This document shows, piece by piece, positions 34,446 to 44,200 of a stretch of 64,000 nt of DNA. The translations under genes were made by a program, and so were the position numbers. Every line of letters begins with the position of its first letter. The stretch's first letter is position 1. Origin of the DNA: Galactobacter sp052108535 (GTDB lineage: Bacteria > Actinomycetota > Actinomycetes > Actinomycetales > Micrococcaceae); NCBI GenBank assembly GCA_052108535.1, contig JBQDZM010000003.1:1-64000 (forward strand), given 5' to 3'. The notes beneath the pieces are model-generated. The model did no database searches, was not told the origin of the DNA, and was given only the letters and a program-made list of their open reading frames with translations.

Positions 34446-35342
34446 GTGGCCACCCCGTCCCAATGGATCGCCGGAGCGCGCCTGCGTACGCTGCCCATGG
34501 CCATCGCGCCCGTCATCGTTGGCACCGCGGCCGCTGTTGCGGAAACCGGAGCTTTCCACTGGATCCGCGCCATCCTGGCGCTGCTGGTGTCCCTGGCCCT
34601 GCAGGTGGGCGTCAACTACGCCAACGACTACTCGGACGGCGTCCGCGGCACCGACGAGGACCGCGTGGGTCCGCTGCGCCTGACCGGTTCCGGAGCGGCC
34701 AAGGCGGGCCACGTGAAGGCCGCGGCCTTCCTGAGTTTCGGCGTCGCCGCACTGTTCGGGCTGGCCCTGGTCTGGGCGTCCGAGACCTGGTGGCTCATCG
34801 CCGTTGGCGTGGTGTGCGTGCTCGCGGCCTGGTGGTACACCGGCGGAAAGCACCCCTACGGATACATGGGCCTTGGCGAGGTCTTCGTGTTCGTGTTCTT
34901 CGGGCTCGTCGCCACCCTCGGCAGCACGTACACGCAGGTGCTGACGCTGAACTCTGCCGCGTGGACGGGGGCCATTGCCGTGGGACTGATCGCCACAGCC
35001 CTGCTCATGGCCAACAACATCCGCGACATCCCCACCGACCGTGAGGTCGGGAAGAACACCCTCGCCGTGCGACTCGGCGAGTCCCTGTCACGGACTTTCT
35101 ACGCGCTGATGGTGATCGTGGCCGCTCTCATGCCGATCTTCGCCGTTGGCTCCAACTACTGGCTGCTGCTGAGCCTCCTCACGCTGGCCGTGGGCATCCG
35201 TCCCATCCGCACCGTGATGACCGCACGGACCTCGCCTGAACTGATCCCGGTCCTGAAACAGACCGGCATCCTCTCCCTGGTGTTCGCCGTGCTCTTCGCT
35301 GCGGCCTGTGTCCTGGGACGGTTGTTCGGCCCGCTGGGCTGA
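34446..35342 (+). CDS. menA: 1,4-dihydroxy-2-naphthoate polyprenyltransferase
   Basis: The 298-residue UbiA-family membrane enzyme attaches the polyprenyl chain in menaquinone synthesis. The first Asp-rich motif is VNYANDYSDGVRGTDEDR and the second is NNIRDIPTDREVGK; eight or nine TM helices follow the family pattern. GTG at 34446 lies 9 nt after AAGGAG; the GTG at 34437 is too close to it. It follows menE by 84 bp. Confidence 0.93.
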   Translation: MATPSQWIAGARLRTLPMAIAPVIVGTAAAVAETGAFHWIRAILALLVSLALQVGVNYANDYSDGVRGTDEDRVGPLRLTGSGAAKAGHVKAAAFLSFGVAALFGLALVWASETWWLIAVGVVCVLAAWWYTGGKHPYGYMGLGEVFVFVFFGLVATLGSTYTQVLTLNSAAWTGAIAVGLIATALLMANNIRDIPTDREVGKNTLAVRLGESLSRTFYALMVIVAALMPIFAVGSNYWLLLSLLTLAVGIRPIRTVMTARTSPELIPVLKQTGILSLVFAVLFAAACVLGRLFGPLG

Positions 35343-35360
35343 TCTGCCCAAGGAGGAGGC

Positions 35361-35726
35361 TCAGGCCTCGTCGTCGGCCGGGTTCTGGTCTCGGGTAGGA
35401 CGACGGTCGTCATTGCCCAGTCCGACGTCGCGTCGTTGCTGGTCCTGAACAGCGTCCTCGATGGCGGCCTCCTCGTCGGCTCGGGTCGCCTTGACGGGCT
35501 TGTCCGCACGCCTGCGGGCGACCCGTTCCTCGACGGATTCCGCGGCCTCTCGCCTGACCTTGTCGAAGAAGAGGTAACCGACGGCGAAGGCGACCACGGC
35601 GCCCACCACGATCGAGAGGGCGGCACCCAGCCATCCCCAACGGTCCCAGCCGAAGATGAACCAGACGGCCAGGGCAACGCCTACGAAGATGACGGTACGC
35701 AGCAGGGTATAGAGAAAAACCTTCAC
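35361..35726 (-). CDS. DUF4229 membrane protein
   Basis: The 121-residue protein has two N-terminal TM helices (LLRTVIFVGVALAVWFIFG and LGAALSIVVGAVVAFAVGYLFF), then FDKVRREAAESVEERVARR and an acidic/basic tail. This matches DUF4229, commonly found beside menaquinone genes in actinobacteria; function unknown. GTG at 35726 lies 6 nt after TAGACT, indicating a leaderless start. Convergent with menA. Confidence 0.85.
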   Translation of the reverse strand: MKVFLYTLLRTVIFVGVALAVWFIFGWDRWGWLGAALSIVVGAVVAFAVGYLFFDKVRREAAESVEERVARRRADKPVKATRADEEAAIEDAVQDQQRRDVGLGNDDRRPTRDQNPADDEA

Positions 35727-35838
35727 CGTCCCAGTCTAGTTTCGCAATCGTTGCGTCGCGGACCACTCGGCGCTCGCGTGCCTGCAGCGTATCTAGGCTC
35801 TCACCAAGTGCACAGGTGAATCCCCGTAGACTGGACGC

Positions 35839-36246
35839 ATGCGTTGGTTGTTGATGGGTGCCGTAGTTGCGTTCGCCTTTGTGGTGTACACGTTGTTCCA
35901 CTGCATCATGACGCCTGCAGCCAAGGTCCGCTCCCTGCCCAAGGGTGTGTGGATCCTCGCCATCATCGTGCTGCCGGTGATCGGCGCCGCTCTTTGGTAC
36001 TGGCTCGGAATGCCCAAGGCCACGGCTGGGCCCGCAGCCCCGCGCAGGGGTATGGGGCCCGACGACGACGCAGAATTCCTGCGTCAGCTCAACATCCGCC
36101 GTCAGCAGCAGAAGCGTGCCGAGGAACTCGCGGCCCGCGAGGCGGAACTCAAGCGGCGTGAGTCGGAGTTCAAACGCGGCGATCAGGCCACGGGCGAGAA
36201 AACCGACGACGACGCGGCATCCGGCAAGGACGAGTCGGGAGCCTGA
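35839..36246 (+). CDS. PLDc_N-domain membrane protein
   Basis: The 135-residue protein has two TM helices bracketing KVRSLPKGVWILAIIVLPVIGAALWYWLG, the phospholipase-D-nuclease N-terminal domain; no HKD catalytic motif follows. The C-terminal half is a charged coiled coil (RQQQKRAEELAAREAELKRR). The ATG at 35839 lies 6 nt after TAGACT (35827-35832), a leaderless start. In related genomes this gene often sits between the menaquinone and cytochrome c maturation genes; here 11 kb separates it from ccsB. Confidence 0.85.
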   Translation: MRWLLMGAVVAFAFVVYTLFHCIMTPAAKVRSLPKGVWILAIIVLPVIGAALWYWLGMPKATAGPAAPRRGMGPDDDAEFLRQLNIRRQQQKRAEELAAREAELKRRESEFKRGDQATGEKTDDDAASGKDESGA

Positions 36247-36317
36247 GCGCTCCCACGGTTTTCTCCCACAGTCCGCTTCCACGGCGGCGGTGCGCCGTCA
36301 GCGGTAGTTGCTTACCT

Positions 36318-36806
36318 TCAGCGGTAGCGGGCGTAGCGGCTGTGTCGCTTCAAGAACAGCGCGAGCGCGGCCACGATCGCCGCTATGGGGCCGTCGAAGG
36401 AGATGAAGACCTGGGCGGAGAGCAGGAACGCGACCAGGTCGAGGTCGAACCCTCCGATCTGCACGGACCAGCCGATGATCCCGGCTACGAGATATCCCAC
36501 CACGATCCACAACACACCCCACGCCCGCAGGAGCGGGTCTTTGGCCCCGCGCGCCACCACGATGAGGCCCACGAGGAACGCCGTAACCTGCAGCCACCAG
36601 ACCCAGTTGCCCCAGAATATGGAGGCCACGAAACCGTCATCGGGGCCGTTCCCGGACAGCGCGTAGATGGCCAGCGCCGGCAACGGCGCCAGGACGATCA
36701 GGGACACGGTGGCGAGAAGCGAACGCGTCGACACTTGCTGCCACGAGGTCAGCTCGAACGTGGACCGGTCACTGGTCTCATCGGGACTCTCGATGCTATG
36801 GGTCAT
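36318..36806 (-). CDS. Four-TM membrane protein of unknown function
   Basis: The 162-residue protein has a charged N-terminus (MTHSIESPDETSDRS) and four hydrophobic helices, with WGNWVWWLQVTAFLVGLIVVARGAKDP in the middle. I do not recognise the family. It lies 31 bp after pgm on the same strand and could be co-transcribed with it. Confidence 0.65.
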   Translation of the reverse strand: MTHSIESPDETSDRSTFELTSWQQVSTRSLLATVSLIVLAPLPALAIYALSGNGPDDGFVASIFWGNWVWWLQVTAFLVGLIVVARGAKDPLLRAWGVLWIVVGYLVAGIIGWSVQIGGFDLDLVAFLLSAQVFISFDGPIAAIVAALALFLKRHSRYARYR

Positions 36807-36837
36807 GGGCGCTTCCCCTCCTCATGTGGGCAGGAGA

Positions 36838-38487
36838 TCACCCCAGGACGCGGGTGACCAGCTCCTGAGCTTCCTTCTGCACCTGTTCCAGGTGCTCCGG
36901 GCCACGGAAGGACTCGGCGTAGACCTTCATGACATCCTCGGTTCCGGAGGGGCGCGCGGCGAACCAGGCGTTCTCGGTCTGGACCTTGAGGCCACCGATG
37001 GGGGCCCCATTGCCGGGGGCCTCGGTGAGGATGGCAGTGATGGGGTCACCGGCGAGCTCGGTAGCGGAGACGTCTGACGCGGCGAGTGCGGACAGCTTCG
37101 CCTTCTGTTCCGGCGTGGCCGGGGCGTCCACGCGGGCGTAGGCGGGCTCCCCGAATCGCTCCAGCAGCGCTGCGTAGCGCTGGGACGGCGACTGTCCCGT
37201 GACCGCCTGAATTTCGGCGGCGAGCAGGCACAGCAGAATGCCGTCCTTGTCGGTGGACCACGTGGTCCCGTCGAAGCGCTGGAATGACGCGCCCGCGCTC
37301 TCCTCGCCCCCAAAAACGATGTCACCGGAGCTCAGGCCCGGCACAAACCACTTGAAACCGACCGGGACCTCAAGCATGGTGCGGCCGTGCGAGGCGATCA
37401 CGCGGTCGATGAGCGCGGAGGAGACCAGGGTCTTACCGATGGCGGCCTGCGGGTCCCAGTCGGGGCGGTGCTGCAGCAGGTAGTCGATCGCCACTGCGAG
37501 GTAGGCGTTCGGGGTGAGACGTCCCCCGTCACGCGTCACGATCCCGTGCCGGTCCGCGTCTGCGTCGTTGCCCACCAGCAGATCGAACTGGTCTTGGTAC
37601 GGCGCCACCGTGGACATGACGTTGGGGGAAGAGGGATCCATGCGGATCTTCCCGTCCCAGTCCAGGTTCATGAACGCCCACTGGGGATCCACGCCGGGGC
37701 CCAGGACCGTGAGGTCCAGCTCGAACCGATCGCGGATCGCTGCCCAATAGGCTACCGAGGCGCCTCCGAGCGGATGGGCGCCGATGCGTACCCCTGCCTT
37801 GCGGATCGCGTCGAGATCGATCACCGCGCTCAGGGTATCCACGTATTCACCGAGGTAGTCGTAGCTGCCCACGGGCTCGCCACCCACCCCGTCGGCGTCC
37901 ACGCGAGGGATGGAATCCACGCCGGCTGCCAGCAGTTCGTTGGCGCGGTCCGCGATCCAGCCTGTGGCATCGGAGCCGGCGGGCCCGCCGTGCGGGGGGT
38001 TGTACTTGAAGCCGCCGTCGCGGGGCGGGTTGTGGCTGGGGGTGACGACGATGCCGTCTGCCCTCTCCGGATCATCCAGGGCACGGTCGCGGTTGTACGT
38101 GAGGATCGCGTGGCTCACGGCCGGCGTGGGAACGAAGGCGGCGTCACCCTCCCCCGAGTTCACGAGCACCTTCACGCCCGCGGCGGCGAGCACCTCACGC
38201 GCTGTGCGTTCGGCCGGGGCGGAGAGAGCGTGGGTGTCGGAACCGATGAACAGCGGCCCCCGGATACCCTGATCCTTGCGGTACTCGGCGATGGCCGCGC
38301 TGATGGCGACGATATGTGCCTCATTGAAGGAGCCGCTCAGCGAGGACCCCCTGTGCCCTGACGTTCCGAAGACGACGCTCTGCGCCGGATCGCCCGGATC
38401 AGGAACCACGTCTGTGTAAGCAAGCAGCAACGCTTCAACATCGATGAGGTCTGCTGCGGTGGCCGGCTGTCCTGCTCGTGCATTCAT
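36838..38487 (-). CDS. pgm: Phosphoglucomutase, alpha-D-glucose type
   Basis: The 549-residue enzyme interconverts glucose 1- and 6-phosphate. The phosphoserine loop is FGTSGHRGSSLSG, the metal loop GNDADADRHG, the sugar loop FGGEESAGASF, and the phosphate-binding loop RPSGTEDVMKVYAE. The length is typical. The ATG at 38487 lies 6 nt after GAGACT, probably leaderless. Confidence 0.95.
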   Translation of the reverse strand: MNARAGQPATAADLIDVEALLLAYTDVVPDPGDPAQSVVFGTSGHRGSSLSGSFNEAHIVAISAAIAEYRKDQGIRGPLFIGSDTHALSAPAERTAREVLAAAGVKVLVNSGEGDAAFVPTPAVSHAILTYNRDRALDDPERADGIVVTPSHNPPRDGGFKYNPPHGGPAGSDATGWIADRANELLAAGVDSIPRVDADGVGGEPVGSYDYLGEYVDTLSAVIDLDAIRKAGVRIGAHPLGGASVAYWAAIRDRFELDLTVLGPGVDPQWAFMNLDWDGKIRMDPSSPNVMSTVAPYQDQFDLLVGNDADADRHGIVTRDGGRLTPNAYLAVAIDYLLQHRPDWDPQAAIGKTLVSSALIDRVIASHGRTMLEVPVGFKWFVPGLSSGDIVFGGEESAGASFQRFDGTTWSTDKDGILLCLLAAEIQAVTGQSPSQRYAALLERFGEPAYARVDAPATPEQKAKLSALAASDVSATELAGDPITAILTEAPGNGAPIGGLKVQTENAWFAARPSGTEDVMKVYAESFRGPEHLEQVQKEAQELVTRVLG

Positions 38488-38631
38488 GGCGACAGTCTCC
38501 CACAGACTTTTCCGATCGCCACCCGTAGCGGCGGCGCGGTTTTCTCAGTCGCAACGGCGGCACTGACAACTACCCCCAACAGGCCTATGAGTGCTCCCAT
38601 GGGACCAAACGGAGGAAGCCGGTGAGAGGAC

Positions 38632-39164
38632 ATGCCGACGTCGACGACTCATAGTCGAGAAAAGCACGTCGTCGAGGGGCGCAGACTCAGCCTGGCGGAG
38701 CTTCTAGAGCAGGCCTCCCATACCGATGGTGGCCAGGAGAGTTCGAACCCGGCACAGACCGACCTGCGTCACAGCGCCGCCGACAACGCAGCAACCGTCC
38801 GGGCCCTACTGGCCCAGGGCGACGGCCTCTACGAGGGCTGGAGGTTCGGCATTCTCCAGACAGTGGACGACTACACCTCCTCGGTCAAACGAGGCGGAGT
38901 CGCCCTAGGGCACGAGTCTTTAGCGACGAGCCAGAGCCGACGGGCTCCGGCGAACTTGATGCTGCGTTTGCAGCTTTGGCCGACTATCTCGCTCACCGCG
39001 ACGGCTGGCGTACGCCGAGCTGGGCAATGACAACTACTCGCCGCACGCATGACTGGTTCCCCGGTGTACCCGAGTCTTGGCGAACTGAGGCTCTCCGGGA
39101 TAGTCCTGAAGCTTTCCGCAGTCGGGGGATCTGGATTACCAACAGATCCCTGGCCCGGGCGTGA
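38632..39164 (+). pseudogene. Frameshifted partner gene of a nucleotidyltransferase module
   Basis: The reading frame from 38632 (LSLAELLEQASHT, then LLAQGDGLYEGWRFG) becomes unlikely after about 38900. A second frame continues as FSDEPEPTGSGELDAAFAALADYLAHRDGW, then FPGVPESWRTEALRDSPEAFRSRGIWI, a pattern seen in the first gene of actinobacterial two-gene modules with a DUF6036-like nucleotidyltransferase. One frameshift therefore lies between about 38880 and 38910. The stop overlaps the next start as GTGA. Probably the antitoxin-like half; inactive as written unless the shift is a sequencing error. Confidence 0.6.
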
Positions 39165-39715
39165 CCGACGGATCTAGCAAGCGGCGCTCAGCACCACGAC
39201 TCCAGGCCTTGTTTCAAGATTTGTCAGACCGGCTGGCGTTCGAAGGCCAAAACGCTCACCTGTTCATCGTCGGTGGTGCCGCCATGGCCCTCGAGTACGA
39301 CCAGCAACGCACGACCCGCGATATTGACGCGATTTTCGTCCCCACGGACGTCATGCGCAGGCTAGCAACAGACGTTGCTGTTGCCCGCGGTCTTGAACCT
39401 GACTGGATCAACGACACGGCCAAGGGTTCAAGCCCGGCCGCGATACTGAATCTCGAGTTGTCTTCGAATCGCCATCCCCGGTCGTGGATGTCCCCTCTCC
39501 GGAGTACCTCCTAGCCATGAAGCTGCTTGCCTCTCGTGACGAAAGAGATCAAGCAGATGCCGCGTTGCTGTTCAACCTGGTCGGCTATACCTCAGCAGAT
39601 GAGGCACGAGCATTGTTGGAGCGGTCATGCCTGTCTTCGATGCTCCCCCGGTGCCTGGTACGTCGTCCAGGAAGTCGCGGACATCGCAGCTACCCAACGT
39701 CGGCAGGAACGCTAA
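39161..39715 (+). pseudogene. Frameshifted AbiEii/DUF6036-type nucleotidyltransferase
   Basis: The N-terminal part LFIVGGAAMALEYDQQRTTRDIDAIF is the nucleotidyltransferase core (GG motif, then D-x-D). At 39421-39433 (AAGGGTTCAAG) the frame must shift by one base to continue as FKPGRDTESRVVFESP and VPSPEYLLAMKLLASRDERDQADAALL. A second shift near 39640 is needed to reach AWYVVQEVADIAATQRRQER and TAA at 39713. Two independent lesions make this a dead gene. The family is related to toxin-type nucleotidyltransferases of abortive infection and toxin-antitoxin systems. Confidence 0.7.
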
Positions 39716-39921
39716 TTTCAAGGACTGTAGCCCGGCTGTTCACCGGCTTGCTAATGCCCAGCGAAGGCACGTCACTGCACACTCAAAGTTCATAAGTCTC
39801 CGGCCAGACGCCCCAAGTCCGGCAAGCACGCCTGCAGAAGGTAGCTGGCCGAGACGGCCAGCGCGATCTCTCGGCGGAAAACATGCATGTAACAGGGAAC
39901 TATACAAACCTGCACAACCGC

Positions 39922-41238
39922 TTAGTGCAACTTTGATACCCAATCGCGATTCTGCCGATCCCCATCTATACGCTGGCGAAGCTCCTCAGCACTAATGCCC
40001 AATTTTAGACCAAACCAAGTTCTTATAACTAGAACAGTCATACTCCAACAATTAAGAATATCCACTTCAGGCGGCAACTCTCTATTGGCATGTTTTATGC
40101 TATTGTAAATATGTGCGACACGCTCACGCCACCCGACCAAGCGCTCGGGTATTACATCGGACACTTCCGCCCACACCCTCTCGACCCTTGAGGGTAGTGG
40201 CTTGAGATTTGCTTTAGATTTACTTAATCCGTCGTCCATAAACAGCGAGAGCCCAAGAGCCTCTAGAGCTATTCCGGCTTCAAGCATCAACGCCTCAGGG
40301 GTAACCTGTTTGAAAGATCTAGAAGTTACCAAAGGACGTATCGTACGTTGGTATTTACTATGCAATTTCAACCATGATTCGATGCCAGCCATTTCCAAGT
40401 CTTCGAATCTATAGATGTGTGGGTGTTTATTAACATTAGGAACGTCGATTGGATCACCCTGGATCGGGACGGAAAGCCAGGCTTTTGCCAACGGTTTCCC
40501 GCCTACCGAACGGATCGGTTCTTTTTCTCGCTGAACACGGATTGCGTTCGTTTCTACCGGAACCCACCGGGAGAGCATCAGAAGGTTTCTAAGCGCATCA
40601 TGGACCACCATATGCTCGTCAAAGGGCTTTGGCTCTACACACTCTGTGCGAACAAAGACGCGGGTCTTAAAGCTCATTTCAAGGCCATTTCCTGGACTCT
40701 CACAAGTCGTAAGCAGTTTTACAGAAAAATCGCCGACCGATAGCACCTCCTCCGGCACGTCGCGTGTTTCGAGTGAAATACTGCTTCCGCGTCCCGCCCC
40801 TCCGAAAGTATCTATTTTCTCCCAGGAACGACGCCCCAGCCAATCAGCTAAACCGGAAATTTCAGTTTCAAGACCATTTATAAGTTGCCCCTCAATAGTA
40901 TATTGAGACCCTTCTATGGCCATATCTGCAACGATAGTGGCATTTCCTGGTCCACCAATATTTCGATGGTAGTTTGCAGTCCGGCAGCCGCCAAGCGACA
41001 GAGACAGATGGGAATTTCGGAAAACCATACTTTCCGGAGGCCCCTGAGGATCGTCTACCTCGTCTAGTGTCTTCCAATGTCCAAACCAACGAGCTTGAGC
41101 CTCTTCTTCATTTTGCCACTCAACGTGCACCCGAATATCTGTGCCATTATTTTCAACAACAACTCCGCGGCAAATTATATCGTTAGAGTCGTCATACAGG
41201 CTTCCGAGTTGCCATTCTCCGGGACCAATTGTTTTCAT
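39922..41238 (-). CDS. ApeA-like HEPN-domain putative defence protein
   Basis: The 438-residue protein has an N-terminal beta-rich region (about 1-200) and a helical C-terminal half (about 280-438) ending in a HEPN-like segment, HIYNSIKHANRELPPEVD at 377-394. The layout fits ApeA-type proteins (ApeA_NTD1 plus Apea-like HEPN), which includes anti-phage RNases. The usual catalytic Arg of the R-x4-6-H motif is not in register here: Tyr precedes NSIKH. The ATG at 41238 overlaps the restriction enzyme stop (ATGA). The gene is clearly lower in GC than its neighbours, suggesting transfer. Assignment is by motif recall. Confidence 0.6.
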   Translation of the reverse strand: MKTIGPGEWQLGSLYDDSNDIICRGVVVENNGTDIRVHVEWQNEEEAQARWFGHWKTLDEVDDPQGPPESMVFRNSHLSLSLGGCRTANYHRNIGGPGNATIVADMAIEGSQYTIEGQLINGLETEISGLADWLGRRSWEKIDTFGGAGRGSSISLETRDVPEEVLSVGDFSVKLLTTCESPGNGLEMSFKTRVFVRTECVEPKPFDEHMVVHDALRNLLMLSRWVPVETNAIRVQREKEPIRSVGGKPLAKAWLSVPIQGDPIDVPNVNKHPHIYRFEDLEMAGIESWLKLHSKYQRTIRPLVTSRSFKQVTPEALMLEAGIALEALGLSLFMDDGLSKSKANLKPLPSRVERVWAEVSDVIPERLVGWRERVAHIYNSIKHANRELPPEVDILNCWSMTVLVIRTWFGLKLGISAEELRQRIDGDRQNRDWVSKLH

Positions 41239-44200
41239 CCGTTAGCTCCCAGCAACACCAGCTCCGGCAGTTCGTTCACGATCTGTTGCGTTTCCAGGGA
41301 CAGGGCCACCACGCGGCCGATCAGGTCGATGATGTAGCGCGGTTGATTGTGCTCGCGAGACCAATCGTTCGGGTCGTTCACGATGCCGGATGCCTTGTCC
41401 GTCTTCACTCGGTACCGCTCTACGATCCAGTCCAGCGCAGACCGCGAGCCCAGCATGTACTCCTGCGCCGACTCCGGGATGCCGGAGAGGGTCACCCAGC
41501 GGTTGTACTTGAGCTGGGTCTTGTCCCATGCGCCCGACTTCCCCGCATACTTCATCTTCTCCACGCGGAAACGCTCGAACTCATCCTCCGGCGCCCCCGG
41601 CAACACGGCCTCGGTCAGCGGGTACGGTTCCAGGGACTCGTAGCCGATGTGCAGCTCCGACAGCCGCCGGCCCGCCGCCACGAACGCCTCAAAGCGGTCG
41701 CGGCCCTCCACCATCGGGATCCGCGGCAACTGCTTCTTCAGATCCGACGCATACCGCTCCCGATACTCCGGGCTGTGCAAGAGACCGTAGACGTAGAAGA
41801 ACACGTCATCCTTGGTCACCTGTTCACCGTATTTCGCGCGGTACTGGGCCTGCGCCCAGTCGGTGATGTTGTCGACGCGCTGCGGACCACCTTCTTCAGT
41901 GCCCGACGCCGCGAACAGCGTCTCGCCGTCGTCCTGACTTCCCGGGACGTCGGTGTAGGAGTAGCGGGCGAAGAACTGGCCACCGCTACCGGCTCCGGTC
42001 ACGTGCAAATCTGGGATCGCGTTCGTCATCAGGACGCTGAACGGAACCGCTGAGCCAGAGCCGACGTTGTAGAACCCGAAGTTCTCGGCCGCCGCTGTTG
42101 GGAACAACTCGTTCAGCCGGTACACCATGTCATTTGCCCGACGATCAAAATAGACCTGCTGCTTCTGGAACGGACGATAGACCGATTCGCGGAAACCTGA
42201 CGGCACGATGGCGTACTTCGTCCCACGAGCAATTTGTTTGAAGTCGTCCCGGTTCCAGCTGATCTTGGTGGCGTCGTAGTTCACGAAGGACTTTGGATCG
42301 CCAGTAGACCCGGTGGCAGCGAAGCGATCGACCTCCGAGTTGTAGAACTCGACCATGCTCCGGACATTGTCTTGGAGGCCGGGTGAAGACGAGTTGTAGG
42401 CCCAGGCGTCTCGGTTAGTCTTCAGTCCGCCTGACTGGATCTCGAAGATCGTCTTCATGTTCTTCTTGTCCTTGTCCGCGATGGGTGGGTAGGACTCGTA
42501 GTTGGGGTCTCGCTGGTTGATCCAGTCGCCGGCCTCGTTTGGGGTGATGGTCTCCCAGTCCAGATTGTCCAGCGTTGAGTCGCCGACCAGTGCCAGCTTG
42601 GTGTCTCGGTCCAGGTAGTCGCCGATGTCCTTGTAGTGCAGCACCGACTGCTCGACATTGCCGGGGCGCTTGACCAGCAGCAGAATCGCCACCGTGGCTC
42701 GGGAACCGGCGCCGAAGATCTGTCCGCCTTCCATGTGCGCTTGAACGCCGGACGTTCGGGTGTTCCCCCGCAGGTTGTGGACATAGATCTCGTGGAACTC
42801 GTCGGTCAGCGTCTTGCGCAGCCCGTCCGCCGTGTTGCCGTCGATGTAGCCGCCATTGGAGACGTAGCAGACCACGCCGCCATGCTCTGATCCGAGCACG
42901 CGGTTCGACGCCCAGCGGATGGCACGGATGTAGGAGTCGTAGAGCGAGTTCTTGTTGGTCGCCGTGGTCCGGTCGGCATAGGTGGACCGGATGGACTCGT
43001 CCAGGGTGGGGTACTTCAGGTTCGCGTTGTTGTCGTTCCCCGAGGTCTGCCCCACGGAGTAGGGCGGGTTGCCGATGATCACGCGGATGTCGAGGGCGTT
43101 CTGCTCCACCACGCGGTCGTTGTTGTTCGTGAAGACGCGTTCGTCCAGGACGTCCCCGTCCTCGGTCATCTGGAAGGTGTCGGTGAGGACGATGCCCTCG
43201 AACGGGGCATAGCCCACCTCGGTTGGCCCCGCGTTGTCGGGCGTGGCTCTTTCACCTGCGGCCTTCACCTGGATTCCGTGGAAGGTGGCCTCGATGTTGA
43301 TCGCGGCGATGTAGTACGCCATGAGCAGGATCTCGTTGGCGTGCAGCTCCGAGGCGTACTTGCGGGCCAGGTCATCGGGTTTGATGAGGCCGGATTGCAG
43401 CAGGCGCGTGATGAATGTGCCGGTCCCGGTGAAAGGATCCAGCACATGCACACCCTCATCGGAGATGCTCGCATTGAAGTGTTCCTTCAGAGCGTCATCG
43501 ACCGCACGGAGGATGAAATCCACCACCGGCAGCGGCGTATAGACAATGCCCAACGACTCCGCCGTCTTGGGGAAGGCCAGCTTGAAGAAACGCTCATAGA
43601 GTTCCGTGATGATCTTCTGCTTGCCGGCGGCATCCTCTATGCCCTCGGCCCGAACCCGCACGGAGCGGTAGAACTCCTCCAGCGAGGCCGTCTCCGAATC
43701 CAGGTTGTAGGAATCCAGCACCGTGAGCATGGAGTCCATGACCTGGGAGACCGGGTTGTGCTGGGAGAACTGGTAGTCCTCAAAGAGGGCATCGAACACC
43801 GGCTTGGTGATCAGGTGCTGCACCAGCATGTCCACGGCATCCGCTGTTGAGATGCCCTCGTTCAGGTTGGCCCGCAGGCCCTCCAAGAAGCCCTCAAACT
43901 CCTGGGCAGGGCGCGGGTCGGTGCCGGTGAGAATGGTCTTGATGCGGGTGACCTGGCGGTCAGCGATGTCCTTGACGTCGGACGCCCAGTCTTCCCAGTA
44001 GCGGCGGTCGCCCACCTTCTTCACCATCCGGGCGAAGATCGCGTCCTCCCAGTCCTTGGCCCTGGCCATGCTGAACAATGCCTCGGTCTGCTGGTTGTTC
44101 ATGGTGTTCGGGTCGGAGTCGGGGTCCTGGCCCGAGCCGACCCCGATCACGTCGATGCGGGTATTGGCTTGGCTGTCAACGTCGATCTTGTTGATCATCG

